Below, one piece after another: positions 1-9,900 of a DNA stretch of 64,000 nt (the stretch's first letter is position 1; the number at the start of each line of letters is the position of its first letter). The notes under the pieces were generated by a model that did no database searches, had not been told where the DNA came from, and saw only the letters and a program-made list of their open reading frames with translations. The DNA is taken from positions 1 to 64,000 of the forward strand of contig JAODBC010000027.1 in assembly GCA_025463765.1 (NCBI GenBank), written 5' to 3'. The position numbers and the translations under genes are program-made. The DNA is from Subtercola sp. GTDB taxonomy: Bacteria > Actinomycetota > Actinomycetes > Actinomycetales > Microbacteriaceae.

Positions 1-43
1 TCGCAGAACTCCCGATCTCCGGGCACGCGTCGATCTTACATCT

Positions 44-66
44 ATTGCACGAGTGTTCAATAGGGT
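44..66 (+). promoter_or_regulatory. TetR-gene operator and -10 box (leaderless start)
   Basis: An imperfect palindrome (ATTGCAC, 4-nt spacer, GTTCAAT; 6 of 7 positions pair) spans 44-61. It abuts TAGGGT (61-66), a good actinobacterial -10 box that lies 5 nt before the ATG at 72. The overlap suggests autorepression by the TetR product; that role is inferred. Confidence 0.5.
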
Positions 67-71
67 GCACA

Positions 72-704
72 ATGGTGAACGTCATGGACCCCAGAGCAGA
101 GCGTTCCCGCGAAGCACTCCGAGAGAGCGTTTTTCGAATTGCCAGCGAGCGCCGCATCGAGACGGTGACGACGACCGAGGTCGCCCGAGATGCGGGGGTG
201 ACTCGAGGCACGGTCTATAACCACGGCAAATCTCCCGCTGAACTGTTGCAACACTTGTTGGCCGAAGAGTTGACCGAACTGCGTGAACGATTCTGGCGAA
301 ACCTCGGCAAGCAGCCGGTGCGTGAAAGTTTCGAGGCTGGCGTGCGGGATGCCGTCGACCACGTCACGGCTCATCTGGCGATTTACGAACGCGCCCTTGC
401 CCACGAGCCGAGTCCGGCTATCCACCACGTTTTGAGTGACCATTTTGCGAGCACACTCAGCGACTTCTTTCGCGCGAACCCGTCGGTCGTGACCGTTCCC
501 CCGGGTTTCGACCGGGAAGAAAACTTTCAGACAACCGCAGACAGTCTTGCGGCCTACGCAGCACATGGCGTCGTCGGCACCATCGAGGTGTGGCTGCGGC
601 AGGGGTCCACTCGAAACACCGAACTCCTCGTCGCGACCATCAACTCGATCCTGCCGGCGTGGTACTTCGAGTCACCCGAAACGTCCGAGATATCAACTAC
701 CTGA
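72..704 (+). CDS. TetR/AcrR family transcriptional regulator
   Basis: The protein is about 210 aa, the usual TetR size. Its N-terminus carries a helix-turn-helix (TTTEVARDAGVTRGTVYNH), followed by a divergent helical ligand-binding domain. I place the start at 72 because a TAGGGT -10 box ends 5 nt upstream, which suggests a leaderless transcript; starts at 45 or 84 are also open. The stop is 14 nt before the next ATG, so it is probably the first gene of an operon with the aldehyde and alcohol dehydrogenases and likely represses them together with itself. The inducer is unknown; an aryl aldehyde or alcohol would fit the neighbours. Confidence 0.85.
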   Translation: MVNVMDPRAERSREALRESVFRIASERRIETVTTTEVARDAGVTRGTVYNHGKSPAELLQHLLAEELTELRERFWRNLGKQPVRESFEAGVRDAVDHVTAHLAIYERALAHEPSPAIHHVLSDHFASTLSDFFRANPSVVTVPPGFDREENFQTTADSLAAYAAHGVVGTIEVWLRQGSTRNTELLVATINSILPAWYFESPETSEISTT

Positions 705-718
705 CGAAGGAGTCACAC

Positions 719-2212
719 ATGAAGCCGTCCAACCCCGCACGAAACGTTCTCGAGCTAGACGCATCACGAGAACGCATGAGCCATGTGCTCGATGCTCAGC
801 GCGCCGCGTTTCTGCGGGAAGGCATCCCCACGGCCTCCATTCGACAGTCACGAATCGACCGACTCTCTCTGGCCGTGCTCGAACACGCCCAGGAGCTTGC
901 CGAAGCACTGATGATCGACTTCGGCAACAGGCCGTTGGCCACGTCGATCGGCAGCGACATTCTCGGGTCGCTGCCCGATATCGAATTCGTGCGCGCACAC
1001 CTCGAAGAGTGGATGCAGGACACCCCGATCGCCGGAACCCTCGAGCGAGGCACCCCGACCTTCATCCAGACCCGCCCGAAGGGTGTCGTCGGCGTGATAG
1101 GACCGTGGAACTTTCCGATCAGTCTCGTCGTGACGCCCGCGGTCGAAGCGTTGGCCGCCGGAAACCGGGTGATGATCAAGTTCTCCGAGATCCCGAGCAG
1201 AACCGCCGATGTCTTCGCCTCAGCCGTTGCGGAATACCTCGATCCCGAAGAGGTCGCCGTTGTGCGCGGCGGGCCCGACACCTCCGCCCACTTCGCCGAC
1301 TTGCAGTTCGATCATCTCTTCTTCACCGGCTCGCCCGCCGTCGGACGGCATGTCGCCGGCGCAGCGGGTCGCAATTTGGTGCCGGTCACGCTGGAACTCG
1401 GCGGCAAGAACCCCGTCGTCGTCGCGTCAGACGCCGACATTGCGCTGGCCGCCGATCGTATCGCCGCAGCTCGCATGATGAACGGCGGTCAATTGTGTCT
1501 GTGCCCGGACTGGGTCTTCGTACCCCGCTCCGAAGTGGACGCCTTCGTGAACTCGTACCGCAACAGCATTTCGCGATTCTTCCCGACCATCATCGACAAC
1601 CCCGATGTGGTCACCAGCGTCAACGCCAAGAACTTCGATCGTGTCGTCGCACTTGTCGACGACGCCGTCACCAAGGGCGCGGCATCGATCGTCATCGCTC
1701 CAGAGCGTGAACTGCGCTCTCTACCAGACCGAGCCACCAGGCGGATCGCACCTACCGTGCTGCTCGGCGTAACCGAAGACATGAGAATCGCCGATGAGGA
1801 GATCTTCGGCCCGGTCATCGCCGTCTACCCCTATGACAGCGTCGACGAACCGATCGCGGCAATCAACGCCAGACCCGCACCCCTGGCCGCGTATTGGTAC
1901 GGCGCAGATTCCCCCGACTTCCGACGGTTCTTGAACAGCAGCACCTCAGGCGGGCTCACCCGCAATGACATGGCACTGCACTTCGGTATCGAGGGCACCC
2001 CGTTCGGCGGTATCGGCCAAAGCGGCATGGGCGCCTATCACGGTAAGGCCGGATTCGACGCACTCAGCCACAAGCGCACCATCACCGGCAGCGAACTTCC
2101 CGTCGGCATCGGGCCGATGTCGATGCCCCCCTACTCGCCCGAAGCGTTGCAGGAGGCGCTCGACAAGGTCAGTGCGGCCGTGCAGTTGACCGGCGACCGC
2201 ACGAGATACTGA
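719..2212 (+). CDS. Coniferyl-aldehyde-dehydrogenase-like NAD(P) aldehyde dehydrogenase
   Basis: This 497-aa ALDH-superfamily enzyme probably oxidises an aromatic or long-chain aldehyde to the acid. Visible motifs are VVGVIGPWNFP (cofactor fold entry), FFTGSPAVG (Rossmann turn), TLELGGKNPVVV with the general-base Glu, and catalytic Cys260 in NGGQLCLCPDW. The last context, with an acidic residue just after the Cys, and the long C-terminal tail resemble the CalB group. The start is set by AAGGAG at 707-712, 6 nt before ATG. It lies 14 nt after the TetR gene and 37 nt before the alcohol dehydrogenase, so an alcohol-to-aldehyde-to-acid pair is likely. The exact substrate is inferred. Confidence 0.88.
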   Translation: MKPSNPARNVLELDASRERMSHVLDAQRAAFLREGIPTASIRQSRIDRLSLAVLEHAQELAEALMIDFGNRPLATSIGSDILGSLPDIEFVRAHLEEWMQDTPIAGTLERGTPTFIQTRPKGVVGVIGPWNFPISLVVTPAVEALAAGNRVMIKFSEIPSRTADVFASAVAEYLDPEEVAVVRGGPDTSAHFADLQFDHLFFTGSPAVGRHVAGAAGRNLVPVTLELGGKNPVVVASDADIALAADRIAAARMMNGGQLCLCPDWVFVPRSEVDAFVNSYRNSISRFFPTIIDNPDVVTSVNAKNFDRVVALVDDAVTKGAASIVIAPERELRSLPDRATRRIAPTVLLGVTEDMRIADEEIFGPVIAVYPYDSVDEPIAAINARPAPLAAYWYGADSPDFRRFLNSSTSGGLTRNDMALHFGIEGTPFGGIGQSGMGAYHGKAGFDALSHKRTITGSELPVGIGPMSMPPYSPEALQEALDKVSAAVQLTGDRTRY

Positions 2213-2249
2213 CTCCCCAAACCATCCCACAACCCTTTTCAGGAGAATC

Positions 2250-3350
2250 ATGAAGATTTCCGCAGCAGTCGTTCCCTCGACCCGTGCTCCGTTCGAGATT
2301 CGCGAAATCGAAGTCGACGCGCCCCGGCACAATGAGGTCCAGGTCAAATTAGCCGGCACTGGCGTCTGCCACACTGACGCGATCGTGCGTGACGGCTGGA
2401 TGCCGTACACGATGCCCGCAGTGCTGGGTCACGAGGGTTCCGGCATCGTCATCTCGGTCGGAGAAGACGTAACGAGCGTGCAGCCCGGCGACCACGTCGT
2501 GCTCGCGCCGGCATACTGCGGCCATTGCGATCAGTGCCTGACCGGGCATCCGTCGTACTGCCGCAACTCGTCCACGTACAACTCGAAAGGATCGCGGGTC
2601 GACGGCTCGACAGCATTCACCGATGACGGCGCACCGGTATCGTCGCACTTCTTCGGGCAGAGTTCCTTCGCCTCCGTCACGAATACCTACGAGAACAACG
2701 TCGTCAAGGTACCCGAGCACCTTCCGCTCGAACTGCTGGGGCCGCTGGGCTGCGGCATCCAGACCGGTGCGGGCGCCATCTTGAACGTTCTCAAGCCACC
2801 GGCCGGCGCGACTCTCGCCATCTTCGGCACGGGTGCCGTGGGCTGCGCGGCCATGCTCGCCGCGATTGCAGTAGGCGTTACCACGATCATCATGATCGAC
2901 ATCGTCGACAGCCGACTCGAGTTCGCCAAGCAACTCGGTGCCACCCACACGATCAACAGTCGCGACACCGACCCCGTCGAAGCGGTGAAATCCATCACAG
3001 CAGGGCGCGGCGTCGAATATGCGCTCGACACCACCGGTAACAAGTCTGTCTTCGGCCAATTGCTCGGAGTCGTCGCCCCTCACGGGCACGCGGGGCTGGT
3101 CGGCGCTGCTGCGTTCGGATCCGAAGTCGGTATCGACATCGGCCTGTTCCTCATCACGGGTGTGACTTTGAGCGCGATCCTCGAGGGCGACTCGGTACCC
3201 CAGGTGTTCATCCCACGCCTCATCGCACTCTACGAAGCTGGCAGATTTCCCTTCGACAAGCTGATCAAGACGTACGAATTCGCCTCCATCAACGAGGCCT
3301 TCGCCGACTCGGCAAGCGGCGACACGTTGAAGCCCGTGCTCGTCTACTGA
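2250..3350 (+). CDS. Zinc-dependent NAD alcohol dehydrogenase (aryl-alcohol type)
   Basis: This 366-aa medium-chain dehydrogenase probably interconverts an aryl or benzyl-type alcohol with its aldehyde. It has the catalytic zinc site (GVCHTDAIVRDG, then GHEGSGIV), the four-Cys structural zinc lobe (CGHCDQCLTGHPSYC) and the NAD fold (IFGTGAVGCAAM, with an acidic residue in IDIVDSRL favouring NAD over NADP). Length and layout match the aryl-alcohol and benzyl-alcohol dehydrogenases. CAGGAG lies just before the ATG. It sits between the aldehyde dehydrogenase and an NTF2-like gene in one probable operon. Family assignment is firm; the substrate is inferred from the neighbours. Confidence 0.9.
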   Translation: MKISAAVVPSTRAPFEIREIEVDAPRHNEVQVKLAGTGVCHTDAIVRDGWMPYTMPAVLGHEGSGIVISVGEDVTSVQPGDHVVLAPAYCGHCDQCLTGHPSYCRNSSTYNSKGSRVDGSTAFTDDGAPVSSHFFGQSSFASVTNTYENNVVKVPEHLPLELLGPLGCGIQTGAGAILNVLKPPAGATLAIFGTGAVGCAAMLAAIAVGVTTIIMIDIVDSRLEFAKQLGATHTINSRDTDPVEAVKSITAGRGVEYALDTTGNKSVFGQLLGVVAPHGHAGLVGAAAFGSEVGIDIGLFLITGVTLSAILEGDSVPQVFIPRLIALYEAGRFPFDKLIKTYEFASINEAFADSASGDTLKPVLVY

Positions 3351-3370
3351 TCGAATCGGAGAAGAATCAC

Positions 3371-3784
3371 ATGACCAACATCACGACACTCGAAGACACC
3401 AACGCCATCCACAGACTCCTCGGCCTCTACTGCCAACACGCTGACGATGAGAACTATGACGAATGGGTCGAACTGTTCGCCGCCGACGGCTTCTTGACCA
3501 TCTCAGGACAGAACATCGCAGGCCCCGTTGCCCTCAAGAACTGGCTCGTTTCGGTCAAAGCCGGTACCCCGCTCCGCCACCTCATGTTCAACCCGGTGAT
3601 CACCATCGACTCGGCCACGGCTGCACACGGCACCATAGACGCGGTCTACCTCGGCGGCAACGCCAACATGTGGGCCATAACTGCCTCACCGCGCTACGAC
3701 GACACCTTCGTCAAGGTCGGTCATGAGTGGAAGTTCTCCAGCCGTCACCTGCAGATCAGGATGCCCTCCCCGCTGCCAGCGTGA
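3371..3784 (+). CDS. SnoaL/NTF2-like small protein
   Basis: The 137-aa protein has the NTF2-like pattern of the SnoaL-like group: an N-terminal helix (IHRLLGLYCQHADD), the W-x-E-L-F-A-x-D-G segment (EWVELFAADGFLTI), and a strand pair ending in WKFSSRHLQIRM. Members act as small isomerases, hydrolases or dehydratases, or as accessory domains, so the reaction cannot be read from the sequence. It starts 20 nt after the alcohol dehydrogenase with a GGAG-type site upstream. As last gene of the operon it may act on an intermediate of the same pathway. Confidence 0.75.
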   Translation: MTNITTLEDTNAIHRLLGLYCQHADDENYDEWVELFAADGFLTISGQNIAGPVALKNWLVSVKAGTPLRHLMFNPVITIDSATAAHGTIDAVYLGGNANMWAITASPRYDDTFVKVGHEWKFSSRHLQIRMPSPLPA

Positions 3785-3863
3785 AATGCCGGAATCGCAC
3801 GCATCGGACTGCTTCTTCCGGTTGCAGGCATCGGCCCGAATCGTCTCAGTGACCTTTGAGTTT

Positions 3864-5975
3864 TCACGACGTGCCCGCCGGAGTCGCACGCGAGGGAGTG
3901 GCCGCGGCCGTCGAACTCGTGGAAGTAGTTGCGCTGGCGAGAACACCGAGGGTGAAGATCGGCCCGAAGAATTCCGCGAGCTCGGCCGTCGCCGTCAACG
4001 GCAGCACCGCGGCCACGTACTGGTCGGGGCGCACCACCACGACCACGCCGCCGCGATCGATGCCACGCAGGTCGAAGATGTCGCTCGTGGGGTCGGCCGC
4101 GAAGGCCTTCTCGTAGTCGATGAGGTCAAAGGGGCCGGTTCGTGGCCGAAAGGCCTCGGGCACCCGGGTGATGTCGACGTTGTCGTGCGTCTGCTGGTAG
4201 ATGACCTTCACGTCGAAGATGCCGCCGTTCTCAGGCCCGGCGGGAGAGAAGCTGACGACCGGTGAGTCGGGTGACGTGGCCAGCCATTCGGCCCAGTCGG
4301 TGAGGGGCGACGCAGCGCCCGACGCCGAACCCGCACCCGCACCCGCACCCGCACCGACGCCGGCAACCCCGGAGGCAGCCGCGTCGACAACGCCCGCAGC
4401 AGCCGCATCGGCGAACGCGTAAATGCGCCAGCGCCCGTCGGCCAGGTGCTGATGCCCGAGCTCGAGCGGGTTCGCGTCGGCCACACGGATGACCGGGGCA
4501 GACCTGAATCGCTTGCCGAGCGGGTACCCCGTTGCCAGGGCCTGGTGCTCGGGCGAGCCGATCAGCAGCGACGGCGGGTACTGCGTCATGAATCCGGCCG
4601 GAAACTCGGCCGTGCTCGTGTAGAAGTCTTCGAGCTCGGTGGGGTCGGCGAGGTCTTCGGGGCGAGTCGCCATGAGAGCCGACCACTTTTTGTCGAAGTC
4701 GATGAGGTTCTTCGCCACGGGCTGGCGTTCGGCCGAATAGGTGGCCAGCAGCGCCTCGGGGCTGCGGCCCTCGAGTACATGGGCGAGCTTCCAGCCGAGG
4801 TTGAATCCGTCTTGCATCGACACGTTCATCCCCTGGCCCGCCTTCGCGCTGTGCGTGTGGCAGGCGTCACCCGTGATGAAGATGCGCGGGGTGCGGATAC
4901 CGAGTTCGTGCGGCAGCACATCGTCGAACCGGTCGGTCAGCCGGTGCGCCACCTCGTACACGCTGTGCCACGCGACGTTCTTCACGTCGAGCGTGTAGGG
5001 GTGAAGAATCTCGTTCGCCTTCTCGATGATCTGCTCGATGGTCGTGGTGCGCACAGCACCGTTGGGCCCACGCCGCCGGTTCTCGACGGCCGGAACGATC
5101 GGCAGGCCGTGCCGGTGGGGAGCGTTGGATGCCACCTCGCCGAGATCGACGTACATACGGAACAGGTGGCCGCCCTCGCGCGGAATGTGCAAGATGTTGC
5201 CGCCCGAGCCCGACTGAATGGCGCACTTCGTGCGGATGTCGGGAAAGTCGGTGACGGCCAGCACATCCATCACGCCCCAGGCGTGATAGGCCTGATCGCC
5301 GGCGAGCGTGCATCCGATGGCGTCGCGCACGGCGCTTCGAGCACCGTCGGCGCCGACGACGTACTTGGCGCGCACGACGAACGGCTCGCCCGCGTGCTCG
5401 CCGGCCGTGTGAGCCAGCGTCACCTCGACGGGATACTCGCCGTGGTCGGTATTGACAAGGCTACGGAACTCGATTCCGTAGTCGGGCCTCAGTCGCGCGG
5501 GCCCGCGCGCCATGAACTCCGCGAAGTAGTCGAGCACACGGGCCTGGTTCACGATGAGGTGCGGAAACTCGCTGATGCCCGCGGGGTCGTCGATCGCCCG
5601 GGCCGCGCGCACGATCTGCGAGGGATCGAGCGGGTTCGGCTTCCAGAAGGCCATTTCGGTGATGCGGTAGGCCTCGGCGATGATGCGGTCGGCGAAGCCG
5701 AACGCCTGAAAGGTCTCGACACTGCGGGCCTGAATGCCGTCGGCCTGGCCGATGGCGAGTCGCCCTTCGCGCCGCTCGACGATGCGCGTCGTGATGTTCG
5801 GAAACTGTGCCAGCTGGGCTGCAGTGATCATGCCGGCGGGCCCGGTGCCGACGATCAGCACGTCGACCTCTTCGGGCAACTCCTCGGGCCTGTCGAGGCC
5901 GGCGCCGGCGGGCGACTGGATGCGCGGGTCGGTCGATACGTAGCCGTGGTGGTGAAACTGCACGGTGTTCCTCAC
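3864..5975 (-). CDS. FAD-dependent aromatic hydroxylase (3-hydroxybenzoate 4-hydroxylase / phenol 2-monooxygenase type)
   Basis: This 703-aa flavoprotein hydroxylates a phenolic ring using NAD(P)H and O2. It has the dinucleotide fold (VDVLIVGTGPAGM, about residue 38), the DG motif (VVGADGARSAVRDAIG) and the GD motif (IFITGDACHTHSAKAGQG), then the C-terminal thioredoxin-like domain of the phenol hydroxylase group. The sequence near GQADGIQARSVE most resembles 3-hydroxybenzoate 4-hydroxylase (MobA), which is about 640 aa. The extra length includes an Ala/Gly run (about residues 522-552) encoded by a CCCGCA hexamer repeat. It is divergent from an IclR gene, its likely regulator. The exact substrate is not proven. 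Confidence 0.88.
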   Translation of the reverse strand: MRNTVQFHHHGYVSTDPRIQSPAGAGLDRPEELPEEVDVLIVGTGPAGMITAAQLAQFPNITTRIVERREGRLAIGQADGIQARSVETFQAFGFADRIIAEAYRITEMAFWKPNPLDPSQIVRAARAIDDPAGISEFPHLIVNQARVLDYFAEFMARGPARLRPDYGIEFRSLVNTDHGEYPVEVTLAHTAGEHAGEPFVVRAKYVVGADGARSAVRDAIGCTLAGDQAYHAWGVMDVLAVTDFPDIRTKCAIQSGSGGNILHIPREGGHLFRMYVDLGEVASNAPHRHGLPIVPAVENRRRGPNGAVRTTTIEQIIEKANEILHPYTLDVKNVAWHSVYEVAHRLTDRFDDVLPHELGIRTPRIFITGDACHTHSAKAGQGMNVSMQDGFNLGWKLAHVLEGRSPEALLATYSAERQPVAKNLIDFDKKWSALMATRPEDLADPTELEDFYTSTAEFPAGFMTQYPPSLLIGSPEHQALATGYPLGKRFRSAPVIRVADANPLELGHQHLADGRWRIYAFADAAAAGVVDAAASGVAGVGAGAGAGAGSASGAASPLTDWAEWLATSPDSPVVSFSPAGPENGGIFDVKVIYQQTHDNVDITRVPEAFRPRTGPFDLIDYEKAFAADPTSDIFDLRGIDRGGVVVVVRPDQYVAAVLPLTATAELAEFFGPIFTLGVLASATTSTSSTAAATPSRATPAGTS
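4323..4410 (-). repeat. CCCGCA hexamer repeat inside the aromatic hydroxylase
   Basis: On the plus strand CCCGCA repeats at about 4327-4352, followed by degenerate GC-rich units. On the coding strand this gives an Ala/Gly-rich stretch between the FAD-binding part and the C-terminal thioredoxin-like domain. It keeps the frame, so it looks like slippage expansion in a tolerant linker. Confidence 0.75.
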
Positions 5976-6023
5976 TTCGTTGTGAAACTCGTTGTGGGCG
6001 GCTCGACTATCTCCGCCCAGTCA

Positions 6024-6058
6024 GTTCTATAATCGAACACGCTATTCTTTATTAGAAC
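6024..6058. promoter_or_regulatory. Double IclR-type operator in the hydroxylase/iclR divergent region
   Basis: Two 15-bp palindromes lie exactly 20 bp apart: GTTCTATAATCGAAC at 6024-6038 and ATTCTTTATTAGAAC at 6044-6058. Both have TTC-N7-GAA arms. The outer halves also form a 7-bp inverted repeat (AGTTCTA / TAGAACT). TATAAT at 6028-6033 lies inside the first palindrome. Two-turn spacing fits a pair of regulator dimers on one DNA face. Binding by the adjacent IclR protein is inferred. Confidence 0.6.
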
Positions 6059-6095
6059 TAGCGTAGATCACGCCGCCGACCGACGGCAAGCGAGA

Positions 6096-6812
6096 ATGGA
6101 TGCTGTGACCGACCCCGCCGCGAACGCTCCCCATTCGCAGACCCTCTCCCGGGGCATCCGGGTTCTCGAGGTGCTCGCCGATTCCGACGGCACCCTGACC
6201 ATCGCAGAGCTTGCTGCCGCGCTCGACGTGCACCGTTCGATCGTGTACCGAATTCTGCGCACCCTCGAAGACCACGGGCTCGTGGTGCGCGACGCCTCAG
6301 GCGGCGTCTCGCTGGGCCCACGAATGGCCACACTGGCCCGCGGCGTGGAGCGTAATCTGCAATCCGCTGCCCTGCCCGAGCTCACCGAAGCGGCCAACGA
6401 GCTCGGCATGACCACCTTTCTCGTCGTGCTCGAGCACCTCGAATGTGTCACGCTGCTGAGCGTCGAGCCACGCGCGAACGTCGCAACGGTGGCGCAGCGG
6501 CCGGGCACCCGGCACTCTCTGGCGGTCGGGGCACCGGGGCTGGCCATCCAGTCGCTGCTGACCGACCGAGAACTCGCCGAGCACGGCGATGTCGAGCGGC
6601 GCGACGACGCGGGCGCGGTCGGCTCGCGCGGCTACGCCTCAAGTCACGACGAGGTCATCGCCGGGCTTCGTTCGGTCGCGGTGCCTCTCGCTGTGCCGGG
6701 GAGCCCGCGCGCATCCATCGCCGTCGTCTACGTGGCGAGCGCGATCGACGAGGCCGAGATCGGTCGGCGCCTCGTCGAGGCTGCGGCGGCGATTCGTGCC
6801 GCCTCCGCCTGA
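6096..6812 (+). CDS. IclR family transcriptional regulator
   Basis: The 238-aa protein has the IclR layout: an N-terminal winged helix (LSRGIRVLEVLADSDG, then TIAELAAALDVHRSIVYRIL) and a C-terminal effector-binding domain with the GLRSVAVPL segment. The effector domain is somewhat short at its end. It is divergent from the FAD hydroxylase, with two matched 15-bp palindromes in the 120-bp gap. IclR proteins commonly control aromatic catabolic genes from such sites, so regulation of the hydroxylase is a reasonable inference. The effector is unknown. Confidence 0.88.
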   Translation: MDAVTDPAANAPHSQTLSRGIRVLEVLADSDGTLTIAELAAALDVHRSIVYRILRTLEDHGLVVRDASGGVSLGPRMATLARGVERNLQSAALPELTEAANELGMTTFLVVLEHLECVTLLSVEPRANVATVAQRPGTRHSLAVGAPGLAIQSLLTDRELAEHGDVERRDDAGAVGSRGYASSHDEVIAGLRSVAVPLAVPGSPRASIAVVYVASAIDEAEIGRRLVEAAAAIRAASA

Positions 6813-6837
6813 GCGCCCGGAGTCAACGCTCGTCCGC

Positions 6838-6936
6838 GGCTCGTGAGCGGCTCGTGAGCGGCTCGTGAGCGGCTCGTGAGCCCGTTACGCCGAATTGAGC
6901 CCGGCATAGCGGCCTCAATTCGGCGTAACGGGCTCA
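6838..6936. terminator. Tandem repeat plus 23-bp perfect inverted repeat
   Basis: About four copies of an 11-bp unit (GGCTCGTGAGC) run from 6838 to 6880 and lead into a perfect 23-bp inverted repeat with arms at 6877-6899 and 6914-6936 and a 14-nt loop. It lies between the convergent iclR and P450-fusion genes, so a two-way terminator is the simplest reading. There is no U-run after the stem. A further partial copy of the arm (GACGGGCTCAG) overlaps the end of the P450 gene. Confidence 0.65.
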
Positions 6937-6956
6937 GTCGCGAAAAGGTGACGGGC

Positions 6957-9900
6957 TCAGCTGCGAGCAGAAGGGGAGGCACCGACCATGTCGCCGAGGT
7001 GCGCCAGCACACCGTCCGCCCACTCGAGGGCAGCCTCCGCGACGTCGAGCGGGCCTCCGGCGTCGTGCCGACCGTATTCGCCGACGCGGGTTGCGCCGAG
7101 GCTCGAGAGGGTCTCGTCGAGAATCTCGCTACCGCGCGAGTAGGTGCGGGTGTAGCTTCGGTCGCCCAGGCCGAACATGGCGTACCGCAGCGCGCTCAGG
7201 TCAGGATGCTCGGCGCGCAGTGCCTCGTTCAGCCGGCGCGCGCTCGTGGGGAGCTCGCCGTCGCCGTAGGTGGAGCACACGATGAGGTACAGCCGCGAGG
7301 CGTCGAGGTCTGCCGCGGTGACGTCGGCGAGGTCTGCCACCCGCACGTCGCGGCCGGTAACACTGCCACTGCCGGCGCCACTGCCGCCGCCGCTGCCCGT
7401 ACCACTGCCGCCGCGGCTGCCACTGCCGGTGCCACCGCTGCGCAGCGACTGGCGCAGATCATCCGCGACGAGCTCTGAATTGCCGGACTCGGTGCCGAAC
7501 AGAATGGTGACGGGCTGCCGTACTGAGCCCGCGGCGACATCGTCGGGCTCGTTGGCTCGTCGTTGCTCGACTCGCGCGCTCGGCCGGTCGGGCAAATCGA
7601 TGGTGCTGCGAGCCGCGTCGAGCATGGCCGCGAGGCTCGTCGACTTCGCTCGCAGTCGGCCGGCGGGCGCGGCGGAGCGCTCGAGCAGGTCGATGCGGCG
7701 CCAGCCGTCGAAGTCGATGGCGTTCGGCGGAGGCGTGAAGCGGGGCCGTTCGGCACGGGCTGAAAGCGCGGAGCTGCCGATACCGCGAGCGGCGAGATCC
7801 TGCTCGATGATGCGGGCAAGCATGCGGGAATCGGTGCGCTGGTCGGGAATCGTTCCGCGCGGCCCGCGCCGCACCCAGCCCGCCGCATACAACCCGGGCT
7901 CGATTCGGCCCTGCTCGAGCAGCTCGAGCGTGTCGGCAAAGGTCGTCTCGGTCGGGCCGGCGCCGAATCCGATGGCCGTCACGACCGAGGTGGCATCGAC
8001 AACGACGACCGTTCGATCGTGACCGCGCAGCTCGACGGCTTCGATCTGCCACTCGGCACCCGAACGGATGGTTACGGGCTGGTGCCCGAACCACCACACG
8101 ACCCGAACCCGGGCACGGTCATCCGCTACCGATGTCGACATCGATGTCGACGTGGGCATGGCGGCCGTCAAGGCACGCACCGCGTCGAGCCGCGCGTCTT
8201 TGCCCTCGCCGAGGCTCGACAGCGCCGCTCCGTGTACCTCGTGAACGACGCCCGGCAGCGCCGCGAGTTCACGAACCATGACCGGGTCGAACTTGGCCCG
8301 CGCGGGTTCTGACCGGCCGACGATGTGAATCGTGCGCACAGCTCCGGCCACCGCCGAGTGGATGCCCGGGTGCATGTCGGTGCCCTCGAACCCGTCGGGG
8401 TGCCGGGCCAGCAATCGCACCACATCCATCGCCACATTGCCGTTGCCCACGACCACCACGTCGGAACCGAGCCGGGGCGGGCCGCCGACCTCGTCGGGAT
8501 GCGAGTTGAGCGTGCGGGTCAGCCGCCCCGCGCCGACAACTCCGGGCAGGTCGGCACCGGGGATGCTCAGCGGCAGATCCGCGTGCAAACCGGTCGCAAC
8601 GACCACCGCGTCGAAGGCGGCTCGGAGCGTCTCGAGGGTGACGCCCGCACCGTCATCCGGATCGCCGCCGCCCACCCGCACGTTGCCGTGAAAGCGCACA
8701 CCGTCGCGGCTGAACAGTCGCTCGAACTGGTGGGCGATCAACTTCGTGCCCTGGTGATCGGGCGCCACGCCGAACGATACGAGCCCGTACGGAACGGGCA
8801 GCGCTTCGAAGACGTCGATCGACGCCTCAGGAAAGCGTGCGCGAAGGGCCTGGGCCGTAAAGAGCCCGGCCGGCCCGGCGCCGACGATGGCGAACGAAGG
8901 GCTCACGGTGGTCTGGGCTTCCCGATCCAGGGTGTCACTACGCTCGAGGCGCTCGGCGACAGCAGCGGTTCGCCGCGAGTCGGCACCCCAGCGCACCGGC
9001 ATCTTCGTCATGCCGCGGAACACCCAGCCCCCGAGTTCCGCCGGGGCATCCGGTACCAGCTCGAGACCCTCGAGGCGAGCGAGAACCGCTGGCATCGCAA
9101 CCGTCGCCACCTGTGCCCGCGCCACCCAGGCACCCAGGCACACGTGCACTCCCTTGCCGAACGCCAGGTGCGGCTTGACCTCTCGTGCCACATCAAAAGC
9201 GGCGGCGTTTGGCCACACGTTCTCGTCGCGATTCGCCGAGAGCACGCAGATGCCCAGTCGTGCCCCGGCCGGTAGCGTCACGGCACCCAGCGAGGTCTCT
9301 CGCGTGACCTGGCGGGAGTACAGCCCGATCGGCGCGATCCAGCGCAGGGCCTCGTCGAACGCCAGGGTGTAGCCCGCCTCATCACGCCGCACGGCCTCGA
9401 GCTGGTCGGGGTGGGTCAGCAGCGCCCACATCGCAACCCCGAGCGCGTCGCGGGGTTCGTTCAGGCCCCCGCCGATGGTCATCTTGATATTGGCGCGAAT
9501 GCGCTCCATCGGCAGCCGGTCTTCGGGCACTGCCAGCAGCGACGAGATCAGCGAATGATCGGGATGCGCGGTGTGCCACGCGACCATCTCGTCGAGCGCC
9601 ACGTCGACCTCGTCGAACGATCGCTGTCCCTTCGCCCACACCTCAGGGTTATCGGCGTAGTTGCCGGTCGCGTCGATCATGGTCTGCGACCAGCGCTGCA
9701 GGTCGGTCTGATCGACGTTGTGAAAGCCGAGAATCTCACGCAGGTTCTCGGCGGCGAACGGAGCCGAGAAATCCCAGATGAAGTCGGCTCCGAGGCCCTT
9801 GTCGATGAGCTCATTCAGGTAGCGGTCGGCGTTGCGCTCGAACACGCTCGTCCAGATCTTCTTGACCGCACCGGGGCGCAGAACGGGCTGCCAGCTCTTG

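Noticed and set aside
4446..6032. Long plus-strand frame (528 codons) opposite the FAD hydroxylase
   Set aside because: It is the antisense shadow of a clear flavoprotein gene, without family motifs; long antisense frames are common at this GC content.
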